A stretch of DNA of 64,000 nt from Desulfonema magnum (GCF_017377395.1 NZ_CP061800.1:3989633-4053632); one strand, 5' to 3'. Counted from the first letter of the stretch, positions 16,820 through 25,110 are shown. Notes: generated by a model from the sequence alone, not told the origin. Numbers and translations are program-made.

Positions 16820-18211
16820 TCATTTGGAATTTGTTATTTCCGTATTTTTATATTGAAGACATGCTTCCATAAAATGTCTGGCTGCATCGGGCTGGCTTCC
16901 AAAATGAAGATGAATGTAACTCCCCAGAGTGTTGGCAATCTGATACCCCTCATCGTTCTTTTTTATTCCGGCTCTGGCAGATACGCTGTAAACAGTTTCA
17001 ATCTTTTGGGAAAATCCTGTCATTTCCGAATAGTGAAACTCATGCCCCCGAACGGTCTGGCCGCGTTTTCCGATGATCGTATCTTTTGCCATCGCGATTT
17101 CACGATATCCGAGTGCTTTTAAACGGGGAAACATGCGGGTGGCAAAAGGAAAACAGTTTGTCATGGGATAGGTATTGCCCTCAGTATCGCTGATCTCCCT
17201 GCAAAGGTACATAAATCCGCCGCATTCACCATAAATCGGCATTCCGTCAATGCTTTTTTCCCTGATCTGGTTCCGCAGATTCACATTGTCTGCAAGCTGC
17301 CTGGCAAAAAGTTCGGGATAACCGCCGCCAAAATAAATGCCATCCAGGTTTTCCGGCAGGTCATTGTCTTTCATCGGTGAAAAATATACAAGTTCCGCGC
17401 CGCAGGCTTTAAGAATATCAAAGTTGTCCTGATAATAAAAGCAGAACGCATTGTCCACAGCCACCCCGATTCTCACAAGCGGCGTTTTATTTGGGACATG
17501 CGGAGAGGACAAATCGTCCTGGGCAGATATTTCAGGGAGACTATCCAGCAGCGTATCAATATCTGTGGCTTTATCAATTGTGTCAGCAAGCATGCTCACG
17601 GCTTCATCTGATAAAAAATGATCGTTTCGCGTCACAAGGCCGAGATGTCTTTCAGGGATCGCAATTTCTTTTTCATGGACAACTCCGCCCAGACACGGCA
17701 TGTTCACATTATGTTCCAGCGCGTCTTTCAGATATCTGAGATGCCCCTCGCTTCCCACATTGTTAAACAGAACACCGGCAAATCTCAGATCCTTGTCAAA
17801 CCGTTCAAATCCCTGTACAAGTGCGGCCGCACTGCGGGCCATGCTTTTTGCATCAACAACCAGAATAACAGGAAGCCCCAGCCATTTTGCCATCTGAGCA
17901 GTGGAGCCAGCTTCGGTTTTTCCGTCATACCCGTCAAAAAGCCCCATGACCCCCTCAATGACAGCAACATCCGCATTTTCAGCATTTTTCCTGAAACATT
18001 CCAGATTATAAGCCTTTGAAAGCATCCAGCCGTCCAGATTTCTGCTTACCGCGCGGGTTATCGCAGTGTGATGACCCGGATCAATAAAGTCCGGCCCCAC
18101 CTTGAACGGAGCAACATGAATGCCCCGCCTTGCCAATGACGCCAACAAGCCCAATGTAACCGTTGTTTTGCCGCACCCGCTCTTTGTGCCGGCGATGACC
18201 AGTCCTTTAAT
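16820..18211 (-). CDS. cbiA: CbiA, cobyrinate a,c-diamide synthase, probable ATT start
   Basis: An ATP- and glutamine-dependent amidase that makes cobyrinate a,c-diamide. It has an N-terminal P-loop (GTKSGCGKTT), the VGPDFIDPGHH block, VIEGVMGLFDG, and a C-terminal class I glutamine amidotransferase domain with the nucleophile in MPIYGECGGFMYL and a late HFHF-type site (SYIHLHFGS). Family members start MKGLVIAGT. Here the same stretch, KGLVIAGTKSG, is preceded by ATT (18209-18211), with a perfect AGGAGG five bases upstream; the nearest in-frame ATG (18298) lies in a low-complexity repeat and would add 29 unrelated residues. The start is therefore probably ATT, or a recent ATG mutation. The protein is then 463 residues, which is normal. 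Confidence 0.92.
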   Translation of the reverse strand: MKGLVIAGTKSGCGKTTVTLGLLASLARRGIHVAPFKVGPDFIDPGHHTAITRAVSRNLDGWMLSKAYNLECFRKNAENADVAVIEGVMGLFDGYDGKTEAGSTAQMAKWLGLPVILVVDAKSMARSAAALVQGFERFDKDLRFAGVLFNNVGSEGHLRYLKDALEHNVNMPCLGGVVHEKEIAIPERHLGLVTRNDHFLSDEAVSMLADTIDKATDIDTLLDSLPEISAQDDLSSPHVPNKTPLVRIGVAVDNAFCFYYQDNFDILKACGAELVYFSPMKDNDLPENLDGIYFGGGYPELFARQLADNVNLRNQIREKSIDGMPIYGECGGFMYLCREISDTEGNTYPMTNCFPFATRMFPRLKALGYREIAMAKDTIIGKRGQTVRGHEFHYSEMTGFSQKIETVYSVSARAGIKKNDEGYQIANTLGSYIHLHFGSQPDAARHFMEACLQYKNTEITNSK

Positions 18212-18367
18212 ATCAACCTCCTTTTCTGGGGGCAAGGGGCGAGAGGCGAGAGGCCTGGGGGCCGCAAACCCCACAGCCTCACACCTCACGCCCCTCACCT
18301 CAACCCCCTTGCCTCAAGCCCCTCACCTCAAACCCCTTGCCTCAAGCCCCTTGCCTCAAACCCCTTG
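18212..18367. repeat. low-complexity tandem repeat in the cbiK-cbiA spacer
   Basis: On the plus strand the spacer repeats CCTTGCCTCAA and CCCTCACCTCAA units about seven times (18277-18367), with a complementary GGGGCAAGGGGCGAGAGGC stretch at 18228-18262, so the transcript could fold. The CbiK C terminus reads into the first unit. The repeat explains the spurious N-terminal extension of the cbiA frame. Confidence 0.7.
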
Positions 18368-19135
18368 CCCCGGAATCACATCCAGCGCGTCCTGAATATG
18401 TTTGCAAAAAATTTCGACAATATCAGGGATAAAGCCGAGACCGCCTGTTTCTGCTGACACTGAAATTCCTTTTTCCTCAAAAGCCTCTTTCCAGGAATCT
18501 TCCTCTCCCATGAGATCTTCCTGAAAATGCACGCCCGCGACCAACATAAACGGAATCAGCCTTACGCTTTTAAATCCTGATTTCTTTACATCTTCAACAA
18601 TCATTTCCCTTGAGGGGTATCCTTCTTCAACCAGACCGACATATATTTCAGGGCCGAATTTTTCACGAAATATATATTGAAGTGCAAGATAAGAGGACCA
18701 GCCCGGATGATCAGTGCCATGCCCTATCATAATTACCGCTTCATTTTCTATCTTGGAAAAGGCAGGATTGAATGCTTTAGCAACTGACTGATAATCTTTA
18801 GGATAAGATAATAGCGGAAGGCCAACGGATGTTCTGATTTCACATTCTTTGACCTCTTCAATCAGACGATAAAACTCGTGGCCGCATGTCAGATGCATGG
18901 ACTGAACCACTGCCCATGAATGCCCTTTTTCCTTTAATTCAGAAAGCACCTGATGCGGATGTTTTATTTCAATATTCTGTGTTTTTTTCATGCGGTCTTT
19001 TACCATTCTGGATGAATAAGCCCACAGGATTTCATGGTCGGGAAAACGTCTTTTACATATTTCATCAATAAAAGAATAGGTTTCCAGAGCCTTTGTCGTT
19101 GTGCCAAAAGCAGTCATAACAATGGAAGGGTTCAT
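18356..19135 (-). CDS. cbiK: CbiK, sirohydrochlorin cobaltochelatase
   Basis: A 259-residue class II chelatase that inserts cobalt into sirohydrochlorin, the first committed step of anaerobic cobalamin synthesis. The N-terminal MTAFGTTTKALETY, the metal-site His in VVQSMHLTCGHEFYRL, and the second His in RLIPFMLVAGVHFQEDLMG fit CbiK. VIMIGHGTDHPGWSSY is the glycine- and His-rich strand between them. There is no signal peptide, unlike the periplasmic CbiKP of Desulfovibrio. It is the first gene after the B12 riboswitch; AAGGAAAATG precedes the ATG. Confidence 0.93.
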   Translation of the reverse strand: MNPSIVMTAFGTTTKALETYSFIDEICKRRFPDHEILWAYSSRMVKDRMKKTQNIEIKHPHQVLSELKEKGHSWAVVQSMHLTCGHEFYRLIEEVKECEIRTSVGLPLLSYPKDYQSVAKAFNPAFSKIENEAVIMIGHGTDHPGWSSYLALQYIFREKFGPEIYVGLVEEGYPSREMIVEDVKKSGFKSVRLIPFMLVAGVHFQEDLMGEEDSWKEAFEEKGISVSAETGGLGFIPDIVEIFCKHIQDALDVIPGQGV

Positions 19136-19211
19136 AATGTCATTTTCCTTAAACGGTCATTCTATTGGAATAACAAGGAGTAAATAAAATTTTTCCTGAA
19201 ACTTTCATAAG

Positions 19212-19250
19212 AAAAAAAAATCCCCGGACCGAAATAAATCCGATCCGGGA
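19212..19250 (-). terminator. rho-independent terminator of the B12 riboswitch leader
   Basis: On the minus strand a stem formed by TCCCGGATCG and its partner CGGTCCGGGGA is followed directly by a run of nine T. It lies between the riboswitch aptamer and cbiK, the position expected for the expression platform that attenuates transcription when adenosylcobalamin binds. Confidence 0.85.
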
Positions 19251-19314
19251 ATGTTCCCTTTTTATCCTCGAGATCTTACGGCTGCCTCAGTCCTCGAAGG
19301 AGAAGCCGTTCGTT

Positions 19315-19495
19315 CAGACAGGTTTTCTGACTCTCGGATCATCCTACTGGCCGCGCCTTCCCGCCCGGCGAGAAATCATAATTCCTGATTCATAATCTAG
19401 GGGCAGTGGCATTTTGCGGTGTTCGTTCCCGATTACAGCGGCGGGTCCGTCCCCGATTCTAACGAGGTTTCCTTTGTGGCTCTGTCGGAGCCGCT
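19315..19495 (-). promoter_or_regulatory. cobalamin (B12) riboswitch
   Basis: Read on the minus strand, the 180-base leader contains in order the conserved AAAGGAAACC, GGGGACGGACCCGCCGCTGT, GCCACTGCCCC, GGGAAGGCG, GATGATCCGAGAGTC and the B12 box AGTCAGAAAACCTGTC. Order and spacing match the AdoCbl aptamer. It precedes cbiK and is followed by a terminator (19212-19250), so it should switch the cbiK-A-C-L operon off when cobalamin is plentiful. Confidence 0.95.
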
Positions 19496-19800
19496 GAACG
19501 ATATTTGATTCTGATAGTTTTTGTTTAAATTTTCTATTGAAATATTAAATGAAAGTCAATAATTATTTATGCGTCAGTACTCAGAAAACTGTCCGAATCA
19601 TTGTATGACTTTATCTGCTCCTATATTTTTATTGAATAAAAACGTCCGACATCTGATAAAGATGATCACTATATTTCTTAACAGGAATATAAAATAACTC
19701 ATCGGTGAAAAAATTATCAAGGTAATGAAAGCTTTTTCTGATAAAAACCTTATGAATATAAGTTTATCATACCATAAGTTTTTTTATTGTATAAAAATAC
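19496..19800. other. AT-rich gap upstream of the cobalamin riboswitch
   Basis: This stretch must carry the leftward promoter of the riboswitch transcript, but I cannot define it. It contains a 40-bp sequence (CATCTGATAAAGATGATCAC followed by TATATTTCTT, near 19650-19690) that is repeated with changes at 19805-19845, where it overlaps the sigma-70 promoter; the repeat may be a regulator site or a duplicated promoter region. Confidence 0.4.
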
Positions 19801-19829
19801 TTGACATCTGATAAGGATGATTCTATATT
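19801..19829 (+). promoter_or_regulatory. consensus sigma-70 promoter facing FmdE
   Basis: TTGACA (19801-19806), a 17-base spacer and TATATT (19824-19829) form a near-perfect housekeeping promoter on the plus strand. The first gene it could drive is the FmdE gene at 20188, with a leader of about 350 bases that includes the decayed LysR-like fragment; it may originally have served that LysR gene. Confidence 0.6.
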
Positions 19830-19869
19830 TCCCAAAAAGAATATATATGGTTAATTGCAAAATAATTGC

Positions 19870-20015
19870 AGTATCGTGAACTGTTCGTATGTGAAATACA
19901 GGCAGGCTTGAAACTGGCACAGCCGAGTGTTTCCAAGCAGTTAAATACCGGAAGCATACCGGACTTGTTATATTCAGGAAAGAGGGCTTTCGGGTAAATT
20001 ATTTTAACAGCAAAG
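19870..20015 (+). pseudogene. decayed LysR-type regulator N-terminal fragment
   Basis: In one frame the DNA reads ELFVCEIQAGLKLAQPSVSK then QLNT, which resembles the winged helix-turn-helix of LysR regulators (FxxVxE...LxxxQPxVSxQ). About 30 bases later another frame reads LVIFRKEGFRVN, which resembles the LFxRxxRGxxxT wing. So a LysR gene seems to have been frameshifted and truncated, leaving only its DNA-binding domain. No effector domain remains. Confidence 0.45.
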
Positions 20016-20080
20016 AGGACAAGCCTTTTGCATCAGCATGTTTGTAACACCGACATTCAGGACGCGAAGCGTCCCAAAGG

Positions 20081-20106
20081 CGTTCCCACGCTCTGCGCGG
20101 GAACGT
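20081..20106. repeat. palindrome CGTTCCCACGCTCTGCGCGGGAACG
   Basis: A dispersed-type hairpin with GTTCCC...GGGAAC arms in the leader upstream of FmdE. It explains why the frame appears open upstream of the true start at 20188. Confidence 0.5.
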
Positions 20107-20187
20107 GAAACGAGAAAGTATCCGAATTTTTATCTGTTGATTTTGGAAGAAGAGGCTAAAAAAACAATAATAATAAGGAGATTAAGA

Positions 20188-20793
20188 ATGGAATCAAGAC
20201 AAATTTTGGAAGAAACATTGAAATTTCACGGACATATCTGCTGGGCAAGCGCTATTGGCGCTCGCATCGGCATTGTCGCGCTTCGTGAACTTGGTGTTGA
20301 GCGGACAGGTATATCCGAGGAACTGCATTGCATCGTCGAAATCGGCGACAATCACGGCGCTCAGTGTTTTGCAGACGGTGTCCAATGTGCCACCGGATGC
20401 ACCTTTGGCAAAGCCAATATTGAAAAAGCAGGCTGGGGTAAGCTGGCAATTACGCTGATTGACAAGAAAAAAGAGCAGGCTGTCCGGGTCTCATACAAAC
20501 CCGGACGACATAAAATGGTTGCTGAATCCTCTTTTATGAAAAAACGGGCTGCGGGTATTTCGCCTGATCAGATTCCCCAGAAAGAAGCATGGGAAATGGT
20601 CAATATGCTCTGGGAGGCTCCCGAATCCGAAGTGCTGACGGTCGGCGAGGTTGTCTCCTATCCTTATGAAGACTTCGGCGAAGTCATGGGGCTGATGCCC
20701 TGTGAAAGTTGCGGAGAAATGGTATCCAAAGCCTATTTGCGGGTTGTCGGAGATAAGCATATGTGCATTCCCTGCTCCGGTTATGACCGATAA
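20188..20793 (+). CDS. FmdE-family protein with C-terminal zinc ribbon
   Basis: A 201-residue soluble protein. The N-terminal LKFHGHICWASAIGARIG, EIGDNHGAQCFADGVQCATG and CTFGKANIE blocks are typical of FmdE (named after the tungsten/molybdenum formylmethanofuran dehydrogenase operon), with conserved His and Cys residues able to bind metal. The C terminus has a zinc-ribbon pair, MPCESCGEMVSKAYL and MCIPCSGYD. The start ATG 20188 is chosen because AAGGAG lies seven bases upstream; the open frame to 20038 is leader sequence. FmdE proteins are common in sulfate reducers without methanogenesis and their exact role is unsettled. The TauE-type exporter gene 153 bp downstream may be co-transcribed. 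Confidence 0.85.
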   Translation: MESRQILEETLKFHGHICWASAIGARIGIVALRELGVERTGISEELHCIVEIGDNHGAQCFADGVQCATGCTFGKANIEKAGWGKLAITLIDKKKEQAVRVSYKPGRHKMVAESSFMKKRAAGISPDQIPQKEAWEMVNMLWEAPESEVLTVGEVVSYPYEDFGEVMGLMPCESCGEMVSKAYLRVVGDKHMCIPCSGYDR

Positions 20794-20946
20794 ATTTAAA
20801 GCATTCACTTCCGAGTCTGTATTCTGTGTTCTGAACACGGAGAATAATAATCAGCATAAGTAACCGCCTTCGTTCCCAGGCCGGAGCCGGGGAATAAGGC
20901 GGAATTTCACTTTTTCGATCTTGCTGATAACCTAAGGAGAACATTC

Positions 20947-21696
20947 ATGATAATTCCTGCTGTTGCCGGTGTCATCACATTTGTTTTTACCACGCTGCTG
21001 ACCATTGCAGGCGTGGGCGCTGCATTTATTCTGATTCCGGTATTCATCGGGCTGGGCATAGATGTTCATGTGGCAATGGCAACCGCACTGCTGCTGAATT
21101 CAATTGCCATGATATTTGCCTCATACCGGTTTGTCAGAAACAAGCTGGTGATGTGGAAAGTCGCGGTTCCCATTCTGATTGTCGCAACTGTGCTTTCACC
21201 TTTGGGGGCTTATGTGAGCAAAGGGCTGGACCGGGAAGTGCTCCTCTGGCTTTTTGTAGGATTCCTGCTGTTTGCAGCCGGGATGATGCTTTTTTATGAA
21301 CCCCGGAAAAAAGAGGCAGAAGCAGAAAAAGCCGGACAGATGGTTTATGGCGTGGCAGTGGGCGGGTTTGCCGGTTTTCTGGGCGGTCTTTTAGGTGTGG
21401 GCGGCGGAAATTTTATTGTTCCGGTGCTGGTCTGGCTGGGATATGATCCGAAAAAGGCCTCTGCTACCACATCTTTTATCGTCATTTTTTCGTCATTTGC
21501 CGGTTTTCTGGGACATGCTTCTCTTGGAAATATGAGTCTTCCGCTTCTGGGATTTACAGCAGCAGGTTCGGCCATAGGGGCGGTTGCAGGGGCATGGCTG
21601 ATGACCGACAAGCTGAACCGGAAACAAGTCAAACTGATTATCGGCGTTGTGCTTTTGGGAATCGCGGCTAAAATGATTTGGAACCTTGTTTCTTAA
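20947..21696 (+). CDS. TauE/SafE-family anion exporter
   Basis: A 249-residue inner-membrane protein with about eight hydrophobic segments in two similar halves. Family blocks are AGVGAAFILIPVFIGLG and, in the second half, GFLGGLLGVGGGNFIVPVLV with ATTSFIVIFSSF. TauE/SafE proteins export sulfite, sulfoacetate or related anions; in a sulfate reducer a sulfur oxyanion is plausible but not shown. AAGGAG precedes the ATG. A second member of the family is at 38852-39688. Confidence 0.88.
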   Translation: MIIPAVAGVITFVFTTLLTIAGVGAAFILIPVFIGLGIDVHVAMATALLLNSIAMIFASYRFVRNKLVMWKVAVPILIVATVLSPLGAYVSKGLDREVLLWLFVGFLLFAAGMMLFYEPRKKEAEAEKAGQMVYGVAVGGFAGFLGGLLGVGGGNFIVPVLVWLGYDPKKASATTSFIVIFSSFAGFLGHASLGNMSLPLLGFTAAGSAIGAVAGAWLMTDKLNRKQVKLIIGVVLLGIAAKMIWNLVS

Positions 21697-21844
21697 ATGA
21701 TATGCTATTTAATTAACCGCGATGGGTTAAATTATGTCACAAATTGAACTGAAAAATATATCCGTTAAACAAATTCATTCACATAGTGAAGAAAAAGGAT
21801 GAAAAGACGGATGAGGGGTCCCCCAGCCGGCAGTTGGCCGGCAT

Positions 21845-22069
21845 ATGTTAAAATTTCCTGATGACACAAAGGTCTCTGTTATGGGATTGGGCGATATAAT
21901 GGCAGCGTTTTACGCTGAAAACAGAAACGCGACTTATGAGACCGCCGAAGAGATCATCAAAAGACTGGAAGATAAAAAAAACTATATCCCATCGTCCAAA
22001 AGTGTCCACAGAGAGTACGCTTATGTCCTACTGAGGGAATACAGAAAATATGTAAAAGATTGCTCCTGA
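21845..22069 (+). CDS. small conserved-looking protein, unknown function
   Basis: A 74-residue basic protein with a predicted helix (YETAEEIIKRLEDKK) and a C-terminal HREYAYVLLREYRKYVK helix. It has no signal peptide or metal motif. I do not recognise the family. Its composition and codon use look like a real gene. The first ATG has no good Shine-Dalgarno; internal Met codons at 21881 and 21899 are alternatives. It lies 148 bp after the TauE gene and may be the last gene of that transcript. Confidence 0.5.
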   Translation: MLKFPDDTKVSVMGLGDIMAAFYAENRNATYETAEEIIKRLEDKKNYIPSSKSVHREYAYVLLREYRKYVKDCS

Positions 22070-22092
22070 TGCGCATAACAAGCGTTCTTTGC

Positions 22093-22195
22093 CAGACGGG
22101 GTTTATTTGCCGGACGGGGTTTGTAACCCTTTATGAAATGTTTATGCTGGTGAGCCTGAAAATATTTCGGAAGGGGTTGCAAACCCCGTCCTGCA
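22093..22195. repeat. inverted repeat GACGGGGTTTGTAACC/GGTTGCAAACCCCGTC
   Basis: The arms lie at 22115-22135 and 22173-22192, around a 40-base loop, and a partial direct copy of the left arm is at 22095. The same GTTGCAAACCCCGTCC sequence recurs near 56120-56142 inside the tail cluster. It could act as a terminator for the FmdE-TauE transcript. Confidence 0.55.
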
Positions 22196-22206
22196 AAAAA
22201 AATCTC

Positions 22207-22448
22207 CTGATTATAACGGATTTAGGGGAGCCCGGCAAAGCCGTCTGCCCGGGGCTGAACAGATTTTCCGGTGTTCTCTCCGGAGTGCGAAAAATGTTTT
22301 TTCGCAATTGCAAAAATACAATTTTTGCACTCCGGATCCGTCCGGAGCTTCCTGACTCGGCAGCATCGGCCCTGGCGGGGGTCTGCGAATCCGCTGCAAA
22401 CATACCGCCCTTACAGGGTCGGCCCTCCCCTAAATCCCTTATAATCAG
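22207..22448. mobile_element. MITE of the CTGATTATAACGG family with perfect 8-bp duplication
   Basis: The left end CTGATTATAACGGATTTAGG and the right end CCTAAATCCCTTATAATCAG match the ends of the IS at 6530-7896. The flanks are an exact 8-bp duplication AAAATCTC (22199-22206 and 22449-22456). Inside are palindromes (GGAGTGCGAAAAATGTTTTT then TTTTTGCACTCC) but no gene. This copy proves the duplication length of the family. Confidence 0.93.
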
Positions 22449-22524
22449 AAAATCTCTTCCGACAAAATGTGTCAGGTGTCAGTTGACTGCTTGAGATGAT
22501 AAAATCACAGAAAAGGTGGAATTC

Positions 22525-23373
22525 ATGAATCAGCCTCATTTGGTTTCTGTTCACGGAGGTCACAGTGGTGAATTTTGTAACCATGCCCAGGATTCGCTGG
22601 AAAATATCATAACATCTTACATTAAAAAAGGATTTGCCTGGGTCGGCATCACCGAACACATGCCCCCTCCTGATGATTGTTTTTTATATCCTGATGAAAA
22701 AGAAGCGGGTCTTGACTCGGAAAAGCTTTATCAGCGGTTTGCCAGATATATTTCAACCTGCCGCAGCTTGCAGAAGAAATATTCATCTTCCATAAAAATT
22801 CTTGTGGGTTTTGAAACAGAAACATATACCGGATACAAAGACTTTATAAAAAAGCTCGTGAATAAATTTGAGCCGGATTATATTGTCGGCTCCGTACACC
22901 ACATTCGTGACATACCGTTTGATATGTCGCAGGAACAATATGACCAGATTGCACTTGCATCAGGGGGGCATGATGGCATGTACTGTGAATATTTTGATTT
23001 GCAATATGACATGATCAATGCGTTAAGACCTCCTGTTGTGGGCCATTTTGATCTTATCCGGTTATTTGATCCGGAGTATTGCTCCCGTCTGAAAAAGCCT
23101 GAAATCTGGAAACGAATTCTTCGGAATCTGAAATGTATCAGTGAATTTGATCTCATACTGGATTTTAATATGCGCTCTTTATATAAAGGTGCGAGTGAAC
23201 CGTTTGTGTCGGAACCTATTCTTCTCCAGGCTTTGGAGTTAGGCATTGCTGTTATTCCCGGTGATGATTCCCATAGTGCGGAGACAACTGGTCTGAACAT
23301 AGAAAAAGGAATTAAAATTCTGGCAGAACTCGGATTTGATACCAGGTGGCGAATTCCGGAGTTTTCCAAGTGA
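22525..23373 (+). CDS. histidinol-phosphatase, PHP family (HisJ/HisK type)
   Basis: A 282-residue cytosolic phosphatase that converts histidinol phosphate to histidinol in histidine synthesis. The PHP metal-site motifs are present: HGGHSGEFC near the N terminus, the ITEHMPPPDD motif, LVGFETE, YIVGSVHHIRDIPFD, VVGHFDLIRLF and the C-terminal IPGDDSHSAE. ATG 22525 is preferred over the GTG at 22516 because AAGGTGG lies seven bases upstream of it. No other his gene is adjacent. Confidence 0.88.
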   Translation: MNQPHLVSVHGGHSGEFCNHAQDSLENIITSYIKKGFAWVGITEHMPPPDDCFLYPDEKEAGLDSEKLYQRFARYISTCRSLQKKYSSSIKILVGFETETYTGYKDFIKKLVNKFEPDYIVGSVHHIRDIPFDMSQEQYDQIALASGGHDGMYCEYFDLQYDMINALRPPVVGHFDLIRLFDPEYCSRLKKPEIWKRILRNLKCISEFDLILDFNMRSLYKGASEPFVSEPILLQALELGIAVIPGDDSHSAETTGLNIEKGIKILAELGFDTRWRIPEFSK

Positions 23374-23380
23374 AATGAAG

Positions 23381-23413
23381 ACCTCCGAGGTTTTTAAAAC
23401 CTCGGAGGGTCTT
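23381..23413 (+). terminator. hairpin terminator after the PHP phosphatase gene
   Basis: A nearly perfect 15-bp stem, GACCTCCGAGGTTTT and AAAACCTCGGAGGGTC, sits eight bases after the stop codon and is followed by TTTC. The T run is short, so termination strength is uncertain. Confidence 0.6.
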
Positions 23414-23879
23414 TCACAAACTGGTCGTGTCCCCAATTTGAACATCCTCCGATAGTTACCAAATTCGACAGATCAAAAAATTTCAGGGAAAGCCCTGAAA
23501 AGGTGCTTTGTTACAGCCCGGGGTAAAGCCTCTGCCAAAATATCAGATGAATTTAATTCTTGAAAAAATATCTTCGAGCTACTATGATTTTAATTTATGT
23601 TTTTCCAATTTTGCCTCAGAACGACTAATTTATGGGAAACCCTTGGGAGGCTCTGCTGAGTTGGTCAAATTTTTTCTTTCTGTTCAGATTAACTATGAAC
23701 ATTTTATGCCGGGAAGAGGATTATGTAATGATCCCATACAACTTCTTACTATATCAAGGAGTGAAGGAGTTAAATGTCTTGAGAAGCTGCCAGCTTAAGC
23801 CCCCGCCTGATTTACACTGTCACCAATTCACCCGATCTCCCAGTTCAAAAAAAGACATAAAGAAAGCCAGGAAAATACC
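23414..23879. other. gap without a supported gene
   Basis: About 470 bases separate the phosphatase terminator from the HigB toxin. Open frames of 96 and 105 codons here have no Shine-Dalgarno and no recognisable protein pattern. One short palindrome, TTTCAGGGAAAGCCCTGAAA, is at 23482-23501. The promoter of the toxin-antitoxin pair should lie at its right end but I cannot define it. Confidence 0.4.
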
Positions 23880-24182
23880 ATGCACATTATCGCCAGAAAA
23901 ACACTCATTGAATTCGCCGAAAAATATCCTGATGCCAAAGCACCGTTGAAACGATGGTGGACAGTGTGCAGAAAAAACAACTTCGGTTCCTTTGCCGAAC
24001 TGAAACGGACGTTCGGTTCGGCTGATATCGTACTGAATTGTCTGATATTCAACATCGGCGAAGGAAAATATCGGCTCGTGGCGAGGGTCAATTTTACGGC
24101 TTACAGGCTGTGGATAAAATATATTTTACCGCATAAAGCATATGAGAAACTAAATCTGAGGGAGGATGAAAAATGTCAGTAG
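23880..24182 (+). CDS. higB: HigB-type mRNA interferase toxin
   Basis: A 100-residue basic protein. The pattern MHIIARKTLIEFAEKYPDAK, LKRWWTVCRKNNFGSFAELK, NCLIFNIGEGKYRLVARVNF and FTAYRLWIKYILPHKAY is that of the HigB (RelE-superfamily) toxins of PF09907, which cleave mRNA on the ribosome. Its stop overlaps the antitoxin start by 10 bp, giving the toxin-first order typical of higBA. Confidence 0.9.
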   Translation: MHIIARKTLIEFAEKYPDAKAPLKRWWTVCRKNNFGSFAELKRTFGSADIVLNCLIFNIGEGKYRLVARVNFTAYRLWIKYILPHKAYEKLNLREDEKCQ

Positions 24183-24553
24183 CGAAAAAAATCGGACATC
24201 CGGAACTTTACCCGCTGAAAGCAATTAAAAACCAGGAGGAGTACGAAGCGGCGCTCATATCCATGGAAGTGGTGTTTGACAAAACCGAAGGCCCCCTCGC
24301 TGACTACGCGGAAACTCTCAGCATACTGATCGGACATTACGAAGATACTCATTTTCCGATTACCGGGGCTTCCGGTACCGGGGTACTGGAATTCCTCATG
24401 GAACAGAATGATCTGAAAGCGCAAGACTTGGCAGACATATTCGGCAGTGAGACAGCGGTTTCAGAAATATTGCACGGAGAATGTCCCCTGAATCTGAATC
24501 ATATAAAACTGCTGGCAAAGCATTTCAATGTGGAGCCTGCCACGTTTGTGTGA
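24173..24553 (+). CDS. higA: HigA-type antitoxin with helix-turn-helix
   Basis: A 126-residue acidic protein partner of the upstream HigB. The N-terminal half (EYEAALISMEVVFD) is the antitoxin dimer segment; the C-terminal half, EFLMEQNDLKAQDLADIFGS, ETAVSEILHGECPLNLNHIK and LLAKHFNV, is an XRE-like helix-turn-helix that should bind the operon promoter. GGAGGATG is the Shine-Dalgarno inside the end of higB. Confidence 0.9.
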   Translation: MSVAKKIGHPELYPLKAIKNQEEYEAALISMEVVFDKTEGPLADYAETLSILIGHYEDTHFPITGASGTGVLEFLMEQNDLKAQDLADIFGSETAVSEILHGECPLNLNHIKLLAKHFNVEPATFV

Positions 24554-24768
24554 ATACGGCCTGTTTATCTGTTCGGATTAGCAATAAAAAAAGATTTGAT
24601 GCCGAAGTTACAAATTTTTACTATGAAAATACATTTTCATCATTCTGATATTCCAAATTGACATGCCACCGTGCAACTTTACTGATAACATTCTTATATT
24701 TCAGATATAAAACCTTTATCCGGAATTTTTTACAAGTACCCAGCCTGCAACCTGTTAAAATCGCTGAT

Positions 24769-24916
24769 ACTCGATGATCAAGTTTTTTTCTGTCATTCCT
24801 GCGAAAGCAGTAATCCACTGCTCCGGAAGCGCAGCACCGGCCAAAAATGGATTCCTGCTTTCGCAGGAATGACGGGCTTTTTGCCCGAACCGGGTCAGAA
24901 AATTTGAACATCGAGT
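24769..24916. mobile_element. MITE-like element, family ACTCGAT/ATCGAGT, copy C
   Basis: Left end ACTCGATGATCAAGTTTTTT, right end AATTTGAACATCGAGT; two opposed GCGAAAGCAG / CTTTCGCAGGAATGAC hairpins lie inside. It abuts, with one base between, the unrelated palindromic element at 24918-25070. Confidence 0.75.
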
Positions 24917-24917
24917 G

Positions 24918-25070
24918 ATAAGTACCTGATCAAAAATTTTTTATACATCTTTTTTTCTGCGAGCGGCAGAGAAACCCGGCTTTTTCCTTTGTCGGATAAG
25001 CATCATTCCGGAAAAAAAAGCCGGGTTTCTTCCCCGGGCAGATATTAAAAACTTATGGTTAGGTACTTAT
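24918..25070. repeat. MITE-like palindromic element, ATAAGTACCT family, copy 2
   Basis: Ends ATAAGTACCT and AGGTACTTAT are perfect complements. The inner hairpin AAACCCGGCTTTTT / AAAAAGCCGGGTTTC is the same as in the copy at 51-205, but the outer arms (GATCAAAAATTTTTTATA and ATTAAAAACTTATGGTT) are swapped in orientation relative to that copy. Confidence 0.75.
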
Positions 25071-25110
25071 CTGCAAAAGACCGAGCCTGTAAGACTTTGT
25101 CTTCCAAGTT

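Noticed and set aside
20038..20187. N-terminal extension of the FmdE frame
   Set aside because: It is encoded by a GTTCCCACGC palindrome and leader sequence; the AAGGAG site and the family N terminus fix the start at 20188.
23508..23949. Open frames of 96 and 105 codons
   Set aside because: No ribosome-binding site, no family pattern, and they overlap each other and the start of the HigB gene in other frames.
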